IMG/VR virus record: IMGVR_UViG_3300000956_000028
Location: 1 to 42,665 of that record
Length of the DNA: 42,665 bases
Strand: one strand, 5' to 3'
From: a virus
Part shown: positions 7,430 through 14,248 of the stretch, piece after piece
Numbering within the stretch: position 1 is the first letter of the stretch
How the letters are laid out: every line of letters starts with the position of its first letter
Translations under genes and position numbers: made by a program
Notes under the pieces: generated by a model
The model's database searches: none
The model's input: the letters and a program-made list of their open reading frames with translations, nothing else
What the model was told of the DNA's origin: nothing

Positions 7430-8441
7430 CCGCCCCACCCCCTACAAACTTTGCTCCGGAGAGATCAACTCCGTGACGCTTTGTCAGGACCGAGAAGTTC
7501 AGCTTGTCGACCAAGGTATGGGGCAGGGGACCGTAGGCCTTGAAGAATTCCTTGTTCTCGCCCTCCTTCTCACCCGTCTTGTACTTCGACCACCCCTCGA
7601 ATTGCTTGGCGTAGTCGAGCCCATGGACCTCAGTGTGCCACCGCCGTCGGATTCGACGATAGGTGTTGTAGGTCATGTCACCGTAGGTCTCACCCTTCTT
7701 GTCAGCCTCGATTACTCGGGCCAACCACCGACGAGACAACATCAGCCCGGGAGAAGCTTTCAACTCGGCCAGGAGGTCAGGCTTGAGCTTCTTCTCGGGC
7801 TTGGTCATCATCTTGCGGTAACGCTTCTGTCGGCGCTCATCAGGATGATTCAGGATGTACGCGAGGCTCTTGAAGTTGTGCCACTGGATTGCCTCGTTCA
7901 TCCAGACAAACTTGAATGTGCTGATGTCCACACCCATCGCGTCGGCGAGATACTTGCCCGCCACCCATGCGACAGTCAGGTCGAGAGCTCCGAGATAGCC
8001 CAAGTAGGAGGTTCGTGAGTAGAGCGTGATCTGAGGGTGTGGAACCGCCTTGTAGCTGATGGCGATCATGCACGAACCCCACCGTCGGCTCACCTTGTTG
8101 GTATGCCCCGTGATCTCACCCCCTCGAGCAGCCACGGTCTTGGTGCGCATGAGTGCGATACCCCGACCCTTGGTACCGATCCGAGAGGTGACCTTGTCGA
8201 TCCACTCCTTGAGCTCATCGGGGTCGATGTACTGGTTCACCATGGTGGTCCATCGAGACGGCGTCAGCCAGAGGTCCTTGAGGTCGAACTCCCACTCCAT
8301 GGAATCCGCCTGGCCCATGACGTTGTGAATCTGAACGTCAACAGTAGAGACCACGTCGAGTTCATCTTCCTTTGCCTCGATGAGGGACCGAGTCATCATG
8401 TCATGCAACTCGGTCATGGTTTCTGCTCGGTAAGTTCTCAC
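7404..8441 (-). CDS. Divergent thymidylate-synthase-fold protein, 345 aa
   Basis: The middle of the protein lines up with the active-site half of thymidylate synthases and T4 dCMP hydroxymethylase. GRGIALMRTK (92-101) corresponds to the conserved SRR strand, WGSC (Cys124) to the nucleophile, and LYSRTSYLGYLGALD has Arg143 at the phosphate-binding Arg and Asp154 eleven residues later at the Asn177 position. FKFVWMNEAIQWHNF follows where the conserved His/Tyr strand would be, but with Gln and His. This is my own alignment by eye. A basic C-terminal extension of about 140 residues ends in an acidic tail and is not part of the family core. It starts at GTG 8441, overlapping the upstream TGA (GTGA). 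It could be a second pyrimidine-modifying enzyme, a partner subunit, or an inactive relative. Confidence 0.5.
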   Translation of the reverse strand: MRTYRAETMTELHDMMTRSLIEAKEDELDVVSTVDVQIHNVMGQADSMEWEFDLKDLWLTPSRWTTMVNQYIDPDELKEWIDKVTSRIGTKGRGIALMRTKTVAARGGEITGHTNKVSRRWGSCMIAISYKAVPHPQITLYSRTSYLGYLGALDLTVAWVAGKYLADAMGVDISTFKFVWMNEAIQWHNFKSLAYILNHPDERRQKRYRKMMTKPEKKLKPDLLAELKASPGLMLSRRWLARVIEADKKGETYGDMTYNTYRRIRRRWHTEVHGLDYAKQFEGWSKYKTGEKEGENKEFFKAYGPLPHTLVDKLNFSVLTKRHGVDLSGAKFVGGGADDEAEDED

Positions 8442-8923
8442 TTACTCTCCCGGTTCATATAGCCGAAGACCCGATTGCCTTCGTCTTTGTTGTCTTCAGT
8501 CAGGTAGGAGGTCAGCTTGACACCGCGATAGAACACCAGCAGGTCGTCGAAGTTGGGGGGCTCCCAGCCCTCGGGCTTCACCACATCGTTGGCATTGCCT
8601 CGCTTCGATTCATCAGCCGACTTGGCTCGAACCTTCTGCATGTTGGCAGCCTGAACCCGATCCCAGCCCGCTTGCCAGGGGTAGCCCAAAAAGTGAGCTG
8701 TACCCATCGCCACATAGGCAAGATCCAGCAGGGCATCGAACATCTCCGGATGATTGGAGGTCTCAGCCGCAGCCCTCAGCTCTTCGAGCTCTTCTTCCAA
8801 GAACTTGATGCGGTAGGCCATCGTCTCCTGAGATACGATCCGAGGGCCGGCGAAGTCCTCATTGTTGCTCGGCAAGCCGAACTTGGTGTGGAAGTCACCC
8901 ACATCCTCAAAGTTTGTAGCCAC
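8438..8923 (-). CDS. MazG/HisE-like all-alpha NTP pyrophosphohydrolase
   Basis: 161 residues from GTG 8923 (ribosome site AGGAAGAGAG; 17-base overlap with the kinase gene). After DVGDFHTKFGLP comes the metal-binding helix FLEEELEELRAA and, about 20 residues later, FDALLDLAYVAMGTAHFLG. Together they give the ExxE...ExxD/DxxxD-type Mg site of all-alpha NTP pyrophosphatases (MazG, dUTPase and phage dCTPase superfamily). These enzymes cleave (d)NTP to (d)NMP and pyrophosphate. Placed between a dNMP kinase and two thymidylate-synthase-like genes, a house-cleaning or dCTP-removing role fits. The substrate cannot be read from the sequence. Confidence 0.75.
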   Translation of the reverse strand: MATNFEDVGDFHTKFGLPSNNEDFAGPRIVSQETMAYRIKFLEEELEELRAAAETSNHPEMFDALLDLAYVAMGTAHFLGYPWQAGWDRVQAANMQKVRAKSADESKRGNANDVVKPEGWEPPNFDDLLVFYRGVKLTSYLTEDNKDEGNRVFGYMNRESK

Positions 8924-9467
8924 TGGTACTCTCTTCCTCAATAGTGCTGCGAATGAATTCTGCCATGGCAAGCAGAGAATGGCCATCCTTGATCCAGTTG
9001 TAGATCAGTACTCGAGTACCGATCCGGGTGTAGTCCGAAGCAGCTCGAGCCACGTAGAGATCGTAGATCCCTCGAGCCATCCGCTGATCGTGAACCACCT
9101 TGTTGTCCGGATCCGACCGAACACTCTCCCACACCGCACCGAATGGCGGCAGGCAGTAGATGATGACCGGCCCGAGGCGATAGAACCTCAAGAACTGACT
9201 TGAGAGCCACATGAAGTTATCGAACATGGGCTCGGTTTCGCCTCGAAGCATAGGGCCGTAGATAGGCTCCGAGATGAGACGGTGTCGGTCGTAGATGGTG
9301 TCATGGAAACCCTGATTCAAGTTTTGGTCGACCCACTTGACCAGGTCAACCTCAGCCTCAGCATCCTTAGACACCACCCGAGGGGCAATTTCCAGCCCCA
9401 TGATGCCAGCGAGTTGCTTCGCCAGCGTGGTCTTTCCTGAGCCGTCAGGGCCCTCAAGAATGATCAT
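8907..9467 (-). CDS. Thymidylate-kinase-like deoxynucleoside monophosphate kinase
   Basis: A 186-residue P-loop kinase starting MIILEGPDGSGKTT (Walker A, residues 6-13). YDRHRLISEPIYG (59-71) carries the DR(H/Y/F) motif of the thymidylate/deoxynucleoside kinase family. The LID region is short and the protein is somewhat smaller than bacterial thymidylate kinases. It should phosphorylate dTMP or another (possibly modified) dNMP to the diphosphate. Its start overlaps the end of the upstream 90-aa gene by 14 bases and its stop overlaps the pyrophosphatase start. Confidence 0.8.
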   Translation of the reverse strand: MIILEGPDGSGKTTLAKQLAGIMGLEIAPRVVSKDAEAEVDLVKWVDQNLNQGFHDTIYDRHRLISEPIYGPMLRGETEPMFDNFMWLSSQFLRFYRLGPVIIYCLPPFGAVWESVRSDPDNKVVHDQRMARGIYDLYVARAASDYTRIGTRVLIYNWIKDGHSLLAMAEFIRSTIEEESTSGYKL

Positions 9468-9726
9468 CGATCTCTTTCATCTCTCGTTCGATCGCGGTTT
9501 CTACATCTCTATGGGAAATGCAGATGTTGTAGCCCCCACGAGGGTAGGACTTCTTGTCTTGCTCAGTTGTTGCCTCAACAACAACAGCGTACCATCCGCT
9601 TCGAATAGACTCATACGGAACAACCGTCAAGCCCTCGCGGATGGTAAGAATGCGCCCCTGGCAGTCGTACGAGTAACGCTTACGCTCGTAAGTACCTTGT
9701 AGATCTTCGCCTGGGGGAAGAGGCAT
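9454..9726 (-). CDS. Hypothetical protein, 90 aa
   Basis: Begins MPLPPGEDLQGTYERKRYSY with an excellent ribosome site (AAAGGAGAAACC) and is the first gene after the promoter at 9755-9784. It is predicted to be mostly beta strands (RILTIREGLTVVPY, GWYAVVVEATTEQD) with a C-terminal helix (DVETAIEREMKEID). There are no catalytic motifs that I recognise. Its 14-base overlap with the dNMP kinase suggests co-translation. Confidence 0.65.
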   Translation of the reverse strand: MPLPPGEDLQGTYERKRYSYDCQGRILTIREGLTVVPYESIRSGWYAVVVEATTEQDKKSYPRGGYNICISHRDVETAIEREMKEIDDHS

Positions 9727-9754
9727 GGTTTCTCCTTTGGTCGGTGATGGGCTA

Positions 9755-9784
9755 ACCCTATCAGGTGAGAATTAACCGCGTCAA
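9755..9784 (-). promoter_or_regulatory. Leftward promoter for the nucleotide-metabolism genes
   Basis: -35 TTGACG (9784-9779), 18-base spacer, -10 TAGGGT (9760-9755). Ten bases after the -10 is CCGACC, followed by the AAAGGAG ribosome site. The same -10-to-CCGACC spacing occurs at the promoter before the Cas4-like gene. The -35 is strong; the -10 matches the consensus at only three positions. Confidence 0.45.
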
Positions 9785-9814
9785 TCGCTTTCATTCCTGC
9801 ACATCGAGTATGGG

Positions 9815-10102
9815 CTAATACCAGAGATGGGGACTAGGGTCCTGGCGGTGTTTCAGATCCTCTAGGGCTCTTTGGATATAAACCATGAGGTCCCGGTCCG
9901 ACATCTTTCGATAAGTTGGCCCTTGGAACCACTGACAGTGAAACCAGTCACCTAGTCTTACTGAGAGATGATATTGATCAGACTTGGTATTATGGAATAC
10001 CGCCACCTGCTCAGCCTCCCGAACAAGCTGGTAGTGAGGTTCACTATGGAAACAGGTATGGACGTGATCCCGGGGGTGTTTACTCCATACCATGGAAGCC
10101 AC
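9815..10102 (-). CDS. Hypothetical protein, 95 aa
   Basis: Starts at GTG 10102 (AAAGG seven bases upstream), overlapping the helicase end by 23 bases; an ATG three codons later lacks a ribosome site. It is rich in His, Trp and Tyr (SKHPRDHVHTCFHSEPHYQL, GDWFHCQWFQGPTYRK). The pattern suggests a small alpha/beta fold of the kind seen in other uncharacterised actinophage proteins. It ends the helicase-led gene group, and a new promoter follows it. Function unknown. Confidence 0.6.
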   Translation of the reverse strand: MASMVWSKHPRDHVHTCFHSEPHYQLVREAEQVAVFHNTKSDQYHLSVRLGDWFHCQWFQGPTYRKMSDRDLMVYIQRALEDLKHRQDPSPHLWY

Positions 10103-11624
10103 TGAGCAGCCTTTCTGGAGCCGTGATCATCTTTTTGCCCATGTCTCCATCCTCAAGTAGGGTCTGGTAGATCAGGTAGTCAGCTCCGCCGGCAAGCAAG
10201 TACTCGACCGCACGGGGGCCCTTATGTAGTGCGTTACGGTCCATGAACTGACGATAGTGAACCCAGCTGTTAGGCAGGGAGTACCAGATCATGATCGCAG
10301 CAGACCGTAGGTCAATACCTTCTGAAGCTGCAGCAGGGTTACCGATGAAGATAGCCCCCTCCTCTGACGCTTCAAACTCACGACGCATTCGGTGACGTTC
10401 GGGCAGTTTCACCCCGCCTTGTACTGCATAGTGCTTCCACTTTCGACGAGCGCATAGCTTCGAGATTCGCTGTATGTCAGCTCGGAAGGTCGCACCGATG
10501 ATCACATGCTCACCCGCTTCCATAAGATCCTCAAGGCGATCCTCAAGAACCTGAAGCTTCTCTGAGCCGATCACTCGCAGGTGGCCCTTTGGGTTGTCAG
10601 CATCGCCATTCACCTTGGCAACACCCCCAGAAAGCTGACGAAGTCGAAGGCTCTGAACCAGTGCGATGCTTGCCTCGGTAATCTCCCCCGTCTTGATTCG
10701 GGCGACCATGTCATTCGCCATCTGCTCATAGGCCTCGTAGGACTCGTCAAGTTCGATGGGGATGATCTGAGAGATCAGCTCGGGCATGTCGAAGCAGTCT
10801 TCACGTAGAACACTAAAAGCATCTTTGTGAATCAGCTTATGGAGCTCATCCTCGTTCTTGTTACGGAGCCACTGGGGATAGCCATTCTTGGTAGTGGTTC
10901 GACTGTAGTGGGCCTTGAACTCCTCGAAGATCATGGGCATGCCGGTACTATCTACGAACCGCTTTGGGTTCAGGAACTTCCACTGAGAGAAAACGTCGTA
11001 GATGCGCTTACGTTTTGTCACCACCGTACCGGTCATGATCACTCGGTACTTAGCCTTAGCACCAATATCGTGAAAGACCTTGCTCTTCTTAGCAGAGGGC
11101 GACTTGATTCGGTGGCTCTCATCAAGCATGACGAGGTGAGGCTGCCAGTCCAGGATCTTCTGTTTGAATGCGTAGCGACCACCCCTACGAGATCTGACTA
11201 CTTGGCCCTTGCGAGGCCCTCTCGTGATGGTGTGGAGATCGCCAGCAACAGACGCCGCGTCATAATTCACGAGTACGAAGTCCAGAACATCCTTACCGAA
11301 CCGCGGTAGAGATGATGTCCCTCTCTTTCGGTCTCGCTTACGTGCCTTGCGGTCCCACATCGTGATGCGATAGGGTACAGGGCAGTGGCGGGGGATTTCT
11401 TCCTCCCACACACCCAGAATGCCGGCTGGGCAGACCACCAGAACTCGATTCACCTTGCCTGCTGAGTACAGTGCTGAGGCATAGTCGATCGCGACCTTGG
11501 TCTTTCCAGTCCTTGGCTCCATCAACAGAGCGCCACCCCAACCAGTGCTGAGCAGCTTCTTCAGCGCCTTAACCTGGTGTACATACGGAGTAGTCTTGTA
11601 TCTATACGTTAGTTTATGACTCAA
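10080..11624 (-). CDS. SNF2-type DNA helicase/ATPase
   Basis: A 514-residue superfamily-2 ATPase with both RecA lobes. Motif I is EPRTGKT (36-42), motif Ia includes VLVVCPAGIL, motif II is DESH (168-171), motif III is MTGT (197-200). In lobe 2, EHVIIGATFRADI, FIGNPAAASEGIDL and a final YRQFMDRNALHKG region match motifs IV-VI, although the usual Q/R-rich motif VI is diverged. The closest recognised group is the phage SNF2/DEAD-like helicases used in replication or recombination. The start ATG overlaps the upstream stop by 4 bases (ATGA). Confidence 0.85.
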   Translation of the reverse strand: MSHKLTYRYKTTPYVHQVKALKKLLSTGWGGALLMEPRTGKTKVAIDYASALYSAGKVNRVLVVCPAGILGVWEEEIPRHCPVPYRITMWDRKARKRDRKRGTSSLPRFGKDVLDFVLVNYDAASVAGDLHTITRGPRKGQVVRSRRGGRYAFKQKILDWQPHLVMLDESHRIKSPSAKKSKVFHDIGAKAKYRVIMTGTVVTKRKRIYDVFSQWKFLNPKRFVDSTGMPMIFEEFKAHYSRTTTKNGYPQWLRNKNEDELHKLIHKDAFSVLREDCFDMPELISQIIPIELDESYEAYEQMANDMVARIKTGEITEASIALVQSLRLRQLSGGVAKVNGDADNPKGHLRVIGSEKLQVLEDRLEDLMEAGEHVIIGATFRADIQRISKLCARRKWKHYAVQGGVKLPERHRMRREFEASEEGAIFIGNPAAASEGIDLRSAAIMIWYSLPNSWVHYRQFMDRNALHKGPRAVEYLLAGGADYLIYQTLLEDGDMGKKMITAPERLLSGFHGME

Positions 11625-11911
11625 CCCTTCATGCCTCTCTGATGGAGACCGCGGAGCAATCGCTCCCAGTCAATACGCTCGTCGTGAGGGTTCCGATTGA
11701 TCCGAGCTTCTTTTCGAGACATCTTCTTCAGGTCAACCTTGTTTCGGCAAGGCTCTCGAGTATCCGCCTTGCAGCTGGAACATGGCTGATGTGCAGAAGC
11801 CCAAATCAACCACTGCTGTCGACGAAGGTTCGAGAAGTTGTTAGCTACCATGATGCCGTAGCAACGGACTCGAGCTTCTTGGCCAACTGGGATAGGATCC
11901 CCCGGCCTCAT
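11621..11911 (-). CDS. Small zinc-finger-like protein, 96 aa
   Basis: The centre contains HQPCSSCKADTREPCRNKVD, a CxxC plus a third Cys and a nearby His that could bind zinc. A basic helical C-terminus follows (SRKEARINRNPHDERIDWER). Both ends overlap neighbours by 4 bases (ATGA). Its place just before the helicase and its basic, Cys-rich nature suggest DNA binding, but no named family is recognised. Confidence 0.65.
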   Translation of the reverse strand: MRPGDPIPVGQEARVRCYGIMVANNFSNLRRQQWLIWASAHQPCSSCKADTREPCRNKVDLKKMSRKEARINRNPHDERIDWERLLRGLHQRGMKG

Positions 11912-12276
11912 GAGTTGAACTTCTTCACTCGAACTTCAGCCTCTTCAGCGATTCGACACATATGGTCAGTACCCCGATTCTCGGAGGGGTTATCGATTCG
12001 GAAGGCGATCACAAGCTTGGGCTTCTTCTTCAGCATCCGCTCGTTTCGGTTAAGGCCGGCACCCTTGCCCTCCTCCTCCCACTTGGCATAGACAACCTCA
12101 TGGTCTACCTTGCGAGAAAAGGCCCAACGACGGGCAAGCTCGTCAGCTCCAACCGCCCCGCCGACAATGATCTTGAGCTGACTGCCCTTCTTGGCATACA
12201 AGGCATCCAATACCCTGTTCAGCTCCTTAGTGTCGTCGTAGTAACGACTCCCGCACACAATGACCTTGTAGCTCAT
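11908..12276 (-). CDS. SLOG-superfamily (DUF2493/YspA-like) nucleotide-binding protein
   Basis: 122 residues with a Rossmann-like start KVIVCGSRYYDD and the SLOG signature IIVGGAVGADELARRWA, then YAKWEEEGKGAGLNRNERML and LVIAFRID. This order (GSR, GGAxGAD, xWxxxGxxAGxxRN) matches DUF2493 proteins. SLOG proteins bind nucleotides or nucleotide-derived ligands and some cleave N-glycosidic bonds. The ligand here is unknown. Its presence in the replication and nucleotide operon is consistent with nucleotide sensing or salvage, which is an inference. Confidence 0.8.
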   Translation of the reverse strand: MSYKVIVCGSRYYDDTKELNRVLDALYAKKGSQLKIIVGGAVGADELARRWAFSRKVDHEVVYAKWEEEGKGAGLNRNERMLKKKPKLVIAFRIDNPSENRGTDHMCRIAEEAEVRVKKFNS

Positions 12277-12758
12277 GCCCGTGCCCTTCTTGCTCGACGC
12301 CGAGCAGCTCGTAGTGAAGCAGTCGATTGCTGCTCCCCGATCATACGATGAACTCTCTTCTTACTCTCGATGTGTTCATCGATTACTTCATCCCCGTATA
12401 TTTCCCGTGGCGATTGCCCATCATATAGGCCGCCATCGCGAGGCGGGGTAAACAGCAACCTGAGCGTGCTGAATGGAGCAGTCAGCCACTTCTCGTCCAT
12501 GCCATTACGAAGGTTCCACACATACTTGTTGATGACCTTCTTGCACCGGGAGCAGTGAGGAGTGCCCCAGATGGAGTGTACGATGACCGGATTGGTGCGA
12601 GGGTCACCGTTAGCTGTTCTTCCGCAGCTGTGATCGCAGAACTCAGTAGGGTCAGCAAACAGACCGACTACCTTCACTGCCGCGCTCATTCTCAGTCGCT
12701 CTAGGAGGGGTTCTACTTTGTCATTATCTCGAACCCAGAGCAAGACGAATCGTGCCAT
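12273..12758 (-). CDS. Zinc-ribbon-like hypothetical protein, 161 aa
   Basis: First gene of the leftward replication operon. The start is ATG 12758 with GAGGAAACT upstream; the longer frame to 12797 would run into the promoter. FVLLWVRDNDKVEPLLERLR opens the protein. CDHSC and, about 35 residues later, HCSRCKK look like two halves of a zinc site. The C-terminus is very basic (SLRAARRRARRARA). It may be a DNA- or RNA-binding protein. No family is recognised. Confidence 0.65.
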   Translation of the reverse strand: MARFVLLWVRDNDKVEPLLERLRMSAAVKVVGLFADPTEFCDHSCGRTANGDPRTNPVIVHSIWGTPHCSRCKKVINKYVWNLRNGMDEKWLTAPFSTLRLLFTPPRDGGLYDGQSPREIYGDEVIDEHIESKKRVHRMIGEQQSTASLRAARRRARRARA

Positions 12759-12792
12759 AGTTTCCTCGGTCGGTAGGGCTATTGATGCTCCC

Positions 12793-12822
12793 ATCATATA
12801 TGCGCTGCCTACCTAGCGTCAA
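12793..12822 (-). promoter_or_regulatory. Strong leftward sigma70-like promoter of the replication operon
   Basis: -35 TTGACG (12822-12817), 18-base spacer, -10 TATGAT (12798-12793). The leader then holds TAGCCCTACCGACC before the GAGGAAACT ribosome site; a closely similar TAGCCCATCACCGACC stands in the leader at 9727-9754. It is back-to-back with the rightward promoter at 12860-12888, the two -35 boxes being about 37 bases apart. Confidence 0.65.
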
Positions 12823-12859
12823 TAGCCGGAGATACCGGAAGCTCCTCTGCTTCCTCGCC

Positions 12860-12888
12860 TTGATCGATGAGCGCGAGACTGATAGATT
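12860..12888 (+). promoter_or_regulatory. Rightward promoter of the island, followed by a GC-rich leader hairpin
   Basis: -35 TTGATC (12860-12865), 17-base spacer, -10 TAGATT (12883-12888). Just downstream CCCCC (12900-12904) and GGGGG (12908-12912) can pair over a 3-base loop, giving a short 5'-leader hairpin before the GAAGGA ribosome site (12935-12940). Each box matches the consensus at four of six positions. Confidence 0.4.
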
Positions 12889-12948
12889 ATCTATTGCCGC
12901 CCCCGCTGGGGGGCACGTCCCACCCATCATCAACGAAGGAACATCATC

Positions 12949-13491
12949 ATGGCTGCCAAGAAGAAGCCCGCCACCACCCCCGCCCCGGAGCCCGAGGAGC
13001 TGGAGGAGCTCGAGGAGCTCGAAGAGGACGAGGCCGAGGAGGCCCCCAAGAAGGGCAAGGGCGGAGCCGCCCAGGAGGTCAACTTCGGGGTTGCCGACCT
13101 GGTCGCCCACATCAAGGAGAAGACCGGCAAGGACGTCTCAACCCGGGAGATGCGCACCCTCATCCGGAAGATGGCTCGTGACGGCTCCGGCCGAGTCGAC
13201 CGCGAGATCGTCGCCGGCAACCGTACCCGCTACGACTGGAGCGGCCCGAACGACCCAGAGGTCAAGGCGATCATGGCTGCCTTCACTGGCGGGGAGCTGG
13301 AGGCCGACAAGAAGGCCAAGCTCGACGAGCTGAAGGCCCGCAAGGCGGAGAAGACCGCCAAGAAGAAGGCGGAGAAGGAGGCTGCCGAGAAGAAGGCGGC
13401 CACCAAGGCCAAGTCGACCAAGTCCAAGGCCAAGAAGGCTCCCGAGCCGGTCGACGACGAGGACGACGACGACCTCGAGCTCGACGACTGA
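12949..13491 (+). CDS. Lysine-rich histone-like DNA-binding protein
   Basis: 180 residues on the opposite strand to nearly all other genes. It has three parts: an N-terminal acidic coil (repeated EELEELEE), a central domain of about 65 residues (VADLVAHIKEKTGKDVSTRE ... RTRYDWSG) that looks like a small winged-helix DNA-binding fold, and a C-terminal Lys/Ala tail (KAKSTKSKAKKA type, like HupB or histone H1) ending in an acidic DDEDDDDLELDD. Such proteins are abundant nucleoid-associated proteins in actinobacteria and their phages. GAAGGA sits eight bases before the ATG. It has its own promoter and terminator, and its codon use is unusually GC-rich at third positions, suggesting high expression. 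Confidence 0.7.
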   Translation: MAAKKKPATTPAPEPEELEELEELEEDEAEEAPKKGKGGAAQEVNFGVADLVAHIKEKTGKDVSTREMRTLIRKMARDGSGRVDREIVAGNRTRYDWSGPNDPEVKAIMAAFTGGELEADKKAKLDELKARKAEKTAKKKAEKEAAEKKAATKAKSTKSKAKKAPEPVDDEDDDDLELDD

Positions 13492-13514
13492 TCAACCGCC
13501 GGCACGCAACCATT

Positions 13515-13550
13515 AAGTCCCAGGCCTTGAGGGGGGTTCTGGGGCTTTTT
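13515..13550 (+). terminator. Rho-independent terminator after the histone-like gene
   Basis: AAGTCCCAG (13515-13523) pairs with CTGGGGCTT (13539-13547) in a 9-bp stem with one G-U pair and a 15-base loop, followed by TTT. It lies between the two rightward genes, so the second is expressed by read-through or from an unseen promoter. Confidence 0.75.
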
Positions 13551-13575
13551 GGTAGCCATAGTAGAGGAACAAACC

Positions 13576-13782
13576 ATGGCAGAATACACCGAAGATGCCA
13601 AAGCCGTCCTCCGGCGGAATGCTCTTAAGGAGTGTGGTTTACCAGTCGGCCAGATCAACATCGTCATTAAGGACATGCCCGGTTACCAAACCGTGTCCTT
13701 CTACTGCAACAAGCCGAAGAGCCATCTCGATCTGTGCGAGTTCAAGACCAATCAAGTCACGGTTCGTAGAGCAGGTCTCTGA
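13576..13782 (+). CDS. Small hypothetical protein, 68 aa
   Basis: Begins MAEYTEDAKAVLRRNALKEC at ATG 13576 with AGAGGAAC just upstream; a longer frame to 13549 would start inside the terminator stem. An N-terminal helix is followed by beta strands (INIVIKDMPGYQTVSFYC, ITV-like ends). It contains three Cys but no clear metal motif. It sits between two terminators on the rightward island. Function unknown. Confidence 0.6.
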   Translation: MAEYTEDAKAVLRRNALKECGLPVGQINIVIKDMPGYQTVSFYCNKPKSHLDLCEFKTNQVTVRRAGL

Positions 13783-13951
13783 TCGATTAGGTATGCTGAT
13801 CGGCGCAATCATGCATTGATCATATGCCCACTCGCTCAGAGAAGCATTACGGATCGCCTGACAGAGCCATCAATCGACCTGCTGATCGAGTCACCGCACG
13901 CCAATAGCCCCGCCGGCCATCATCGACTAGCGGGGCTTCTTGGTGTGGAGC
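13783..13951. other. Intergenic region between convergent gene groups
   Basis: 169 bases between the end of the rightward island and the end of the leftward tail/lysis operon. It has no open frame longer than a few codons and no tRNA-like fold that I can see. The part before the terminator is rich in short palindromes built on GATC and ATGCAT (around 13790-13830), which could be structured RNA. The terminator at 13906-13937 is its only clear feature. Confidence 0.5.
13906..13937. terminator. Terminator hairpin between convergent operons
   Basis: AGCCCCGC (13906-13913) and GCGGGGCT (13930-13937) form a perfect 8-bp GC-rich stem with a 16-base loop. The rightward side is followed by TTCTT. The leftward side has only a short AT-rich tail. 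The hairpin lies where rightward and leftward transcription meet, so it may stop both. Confidence 0.65.
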
Positions 13952-14248
13952 TCAGTCCTTGACGTAGATGGTTGGGCCCTGCATAACAAGGACCTCAGGG
14001 TTGACCCCTAGCTTGAGAAGTACGGGTGTGAAGGGAGCAGCCTCGAGTGCAATTGAATCGGCCTCGGTTTCTCCCGTCGGGTCGAACTCAGGGCCAGCTA
14101 CCAACCATCTCCAGATGTCGGTTGAGCCCTCCTCCCCTGTCTCCCACGTTTGACCCCCGTCGAAAGAGGCTTCCCAAGTGCCCGGGGCCTCGGGCTCAGT
14201 AACGATCTTCACTTGGTAGTACTTACGAGCCTTGGGTTCAAGATGCAT
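13952..14248 (-). CDS. Hypothetical protein at the end of the tail operon, 98 aa
   Basis: Starts MHLEPKARKYYQVKIVTE; its ATG overlaps the stop of the repeat protein by one base. It contains WEASFDGGQTWETGEEGSTD, a beta-hairpin resembling the BNR/Asp-box SxDGGxTW motif, and an acidic beta-rich rest ending in IYVKD. It is the last gene of the long leftward structural unit. A role as a small virion or tail-fibre-associated protein is inferred from position. Confidence 0.65.
   Translation of the reverse strand: MHLEPKARKYYQVKIVTEPEAPGTWEASFDGGQTWETGEEGSTDIWRWLVAGPEFDPTGETEADSIALEAAPFTPVLLKLGVNPEVLVMQGPTIYVKD

Noticed and set aside
9747-9818. Direct repeat ATGGGCTAA at 9747-9755 and 9810-9818
   Set aside because: Only two copies of nine bases, one overlapping a stop codon; not more than expected by chance.
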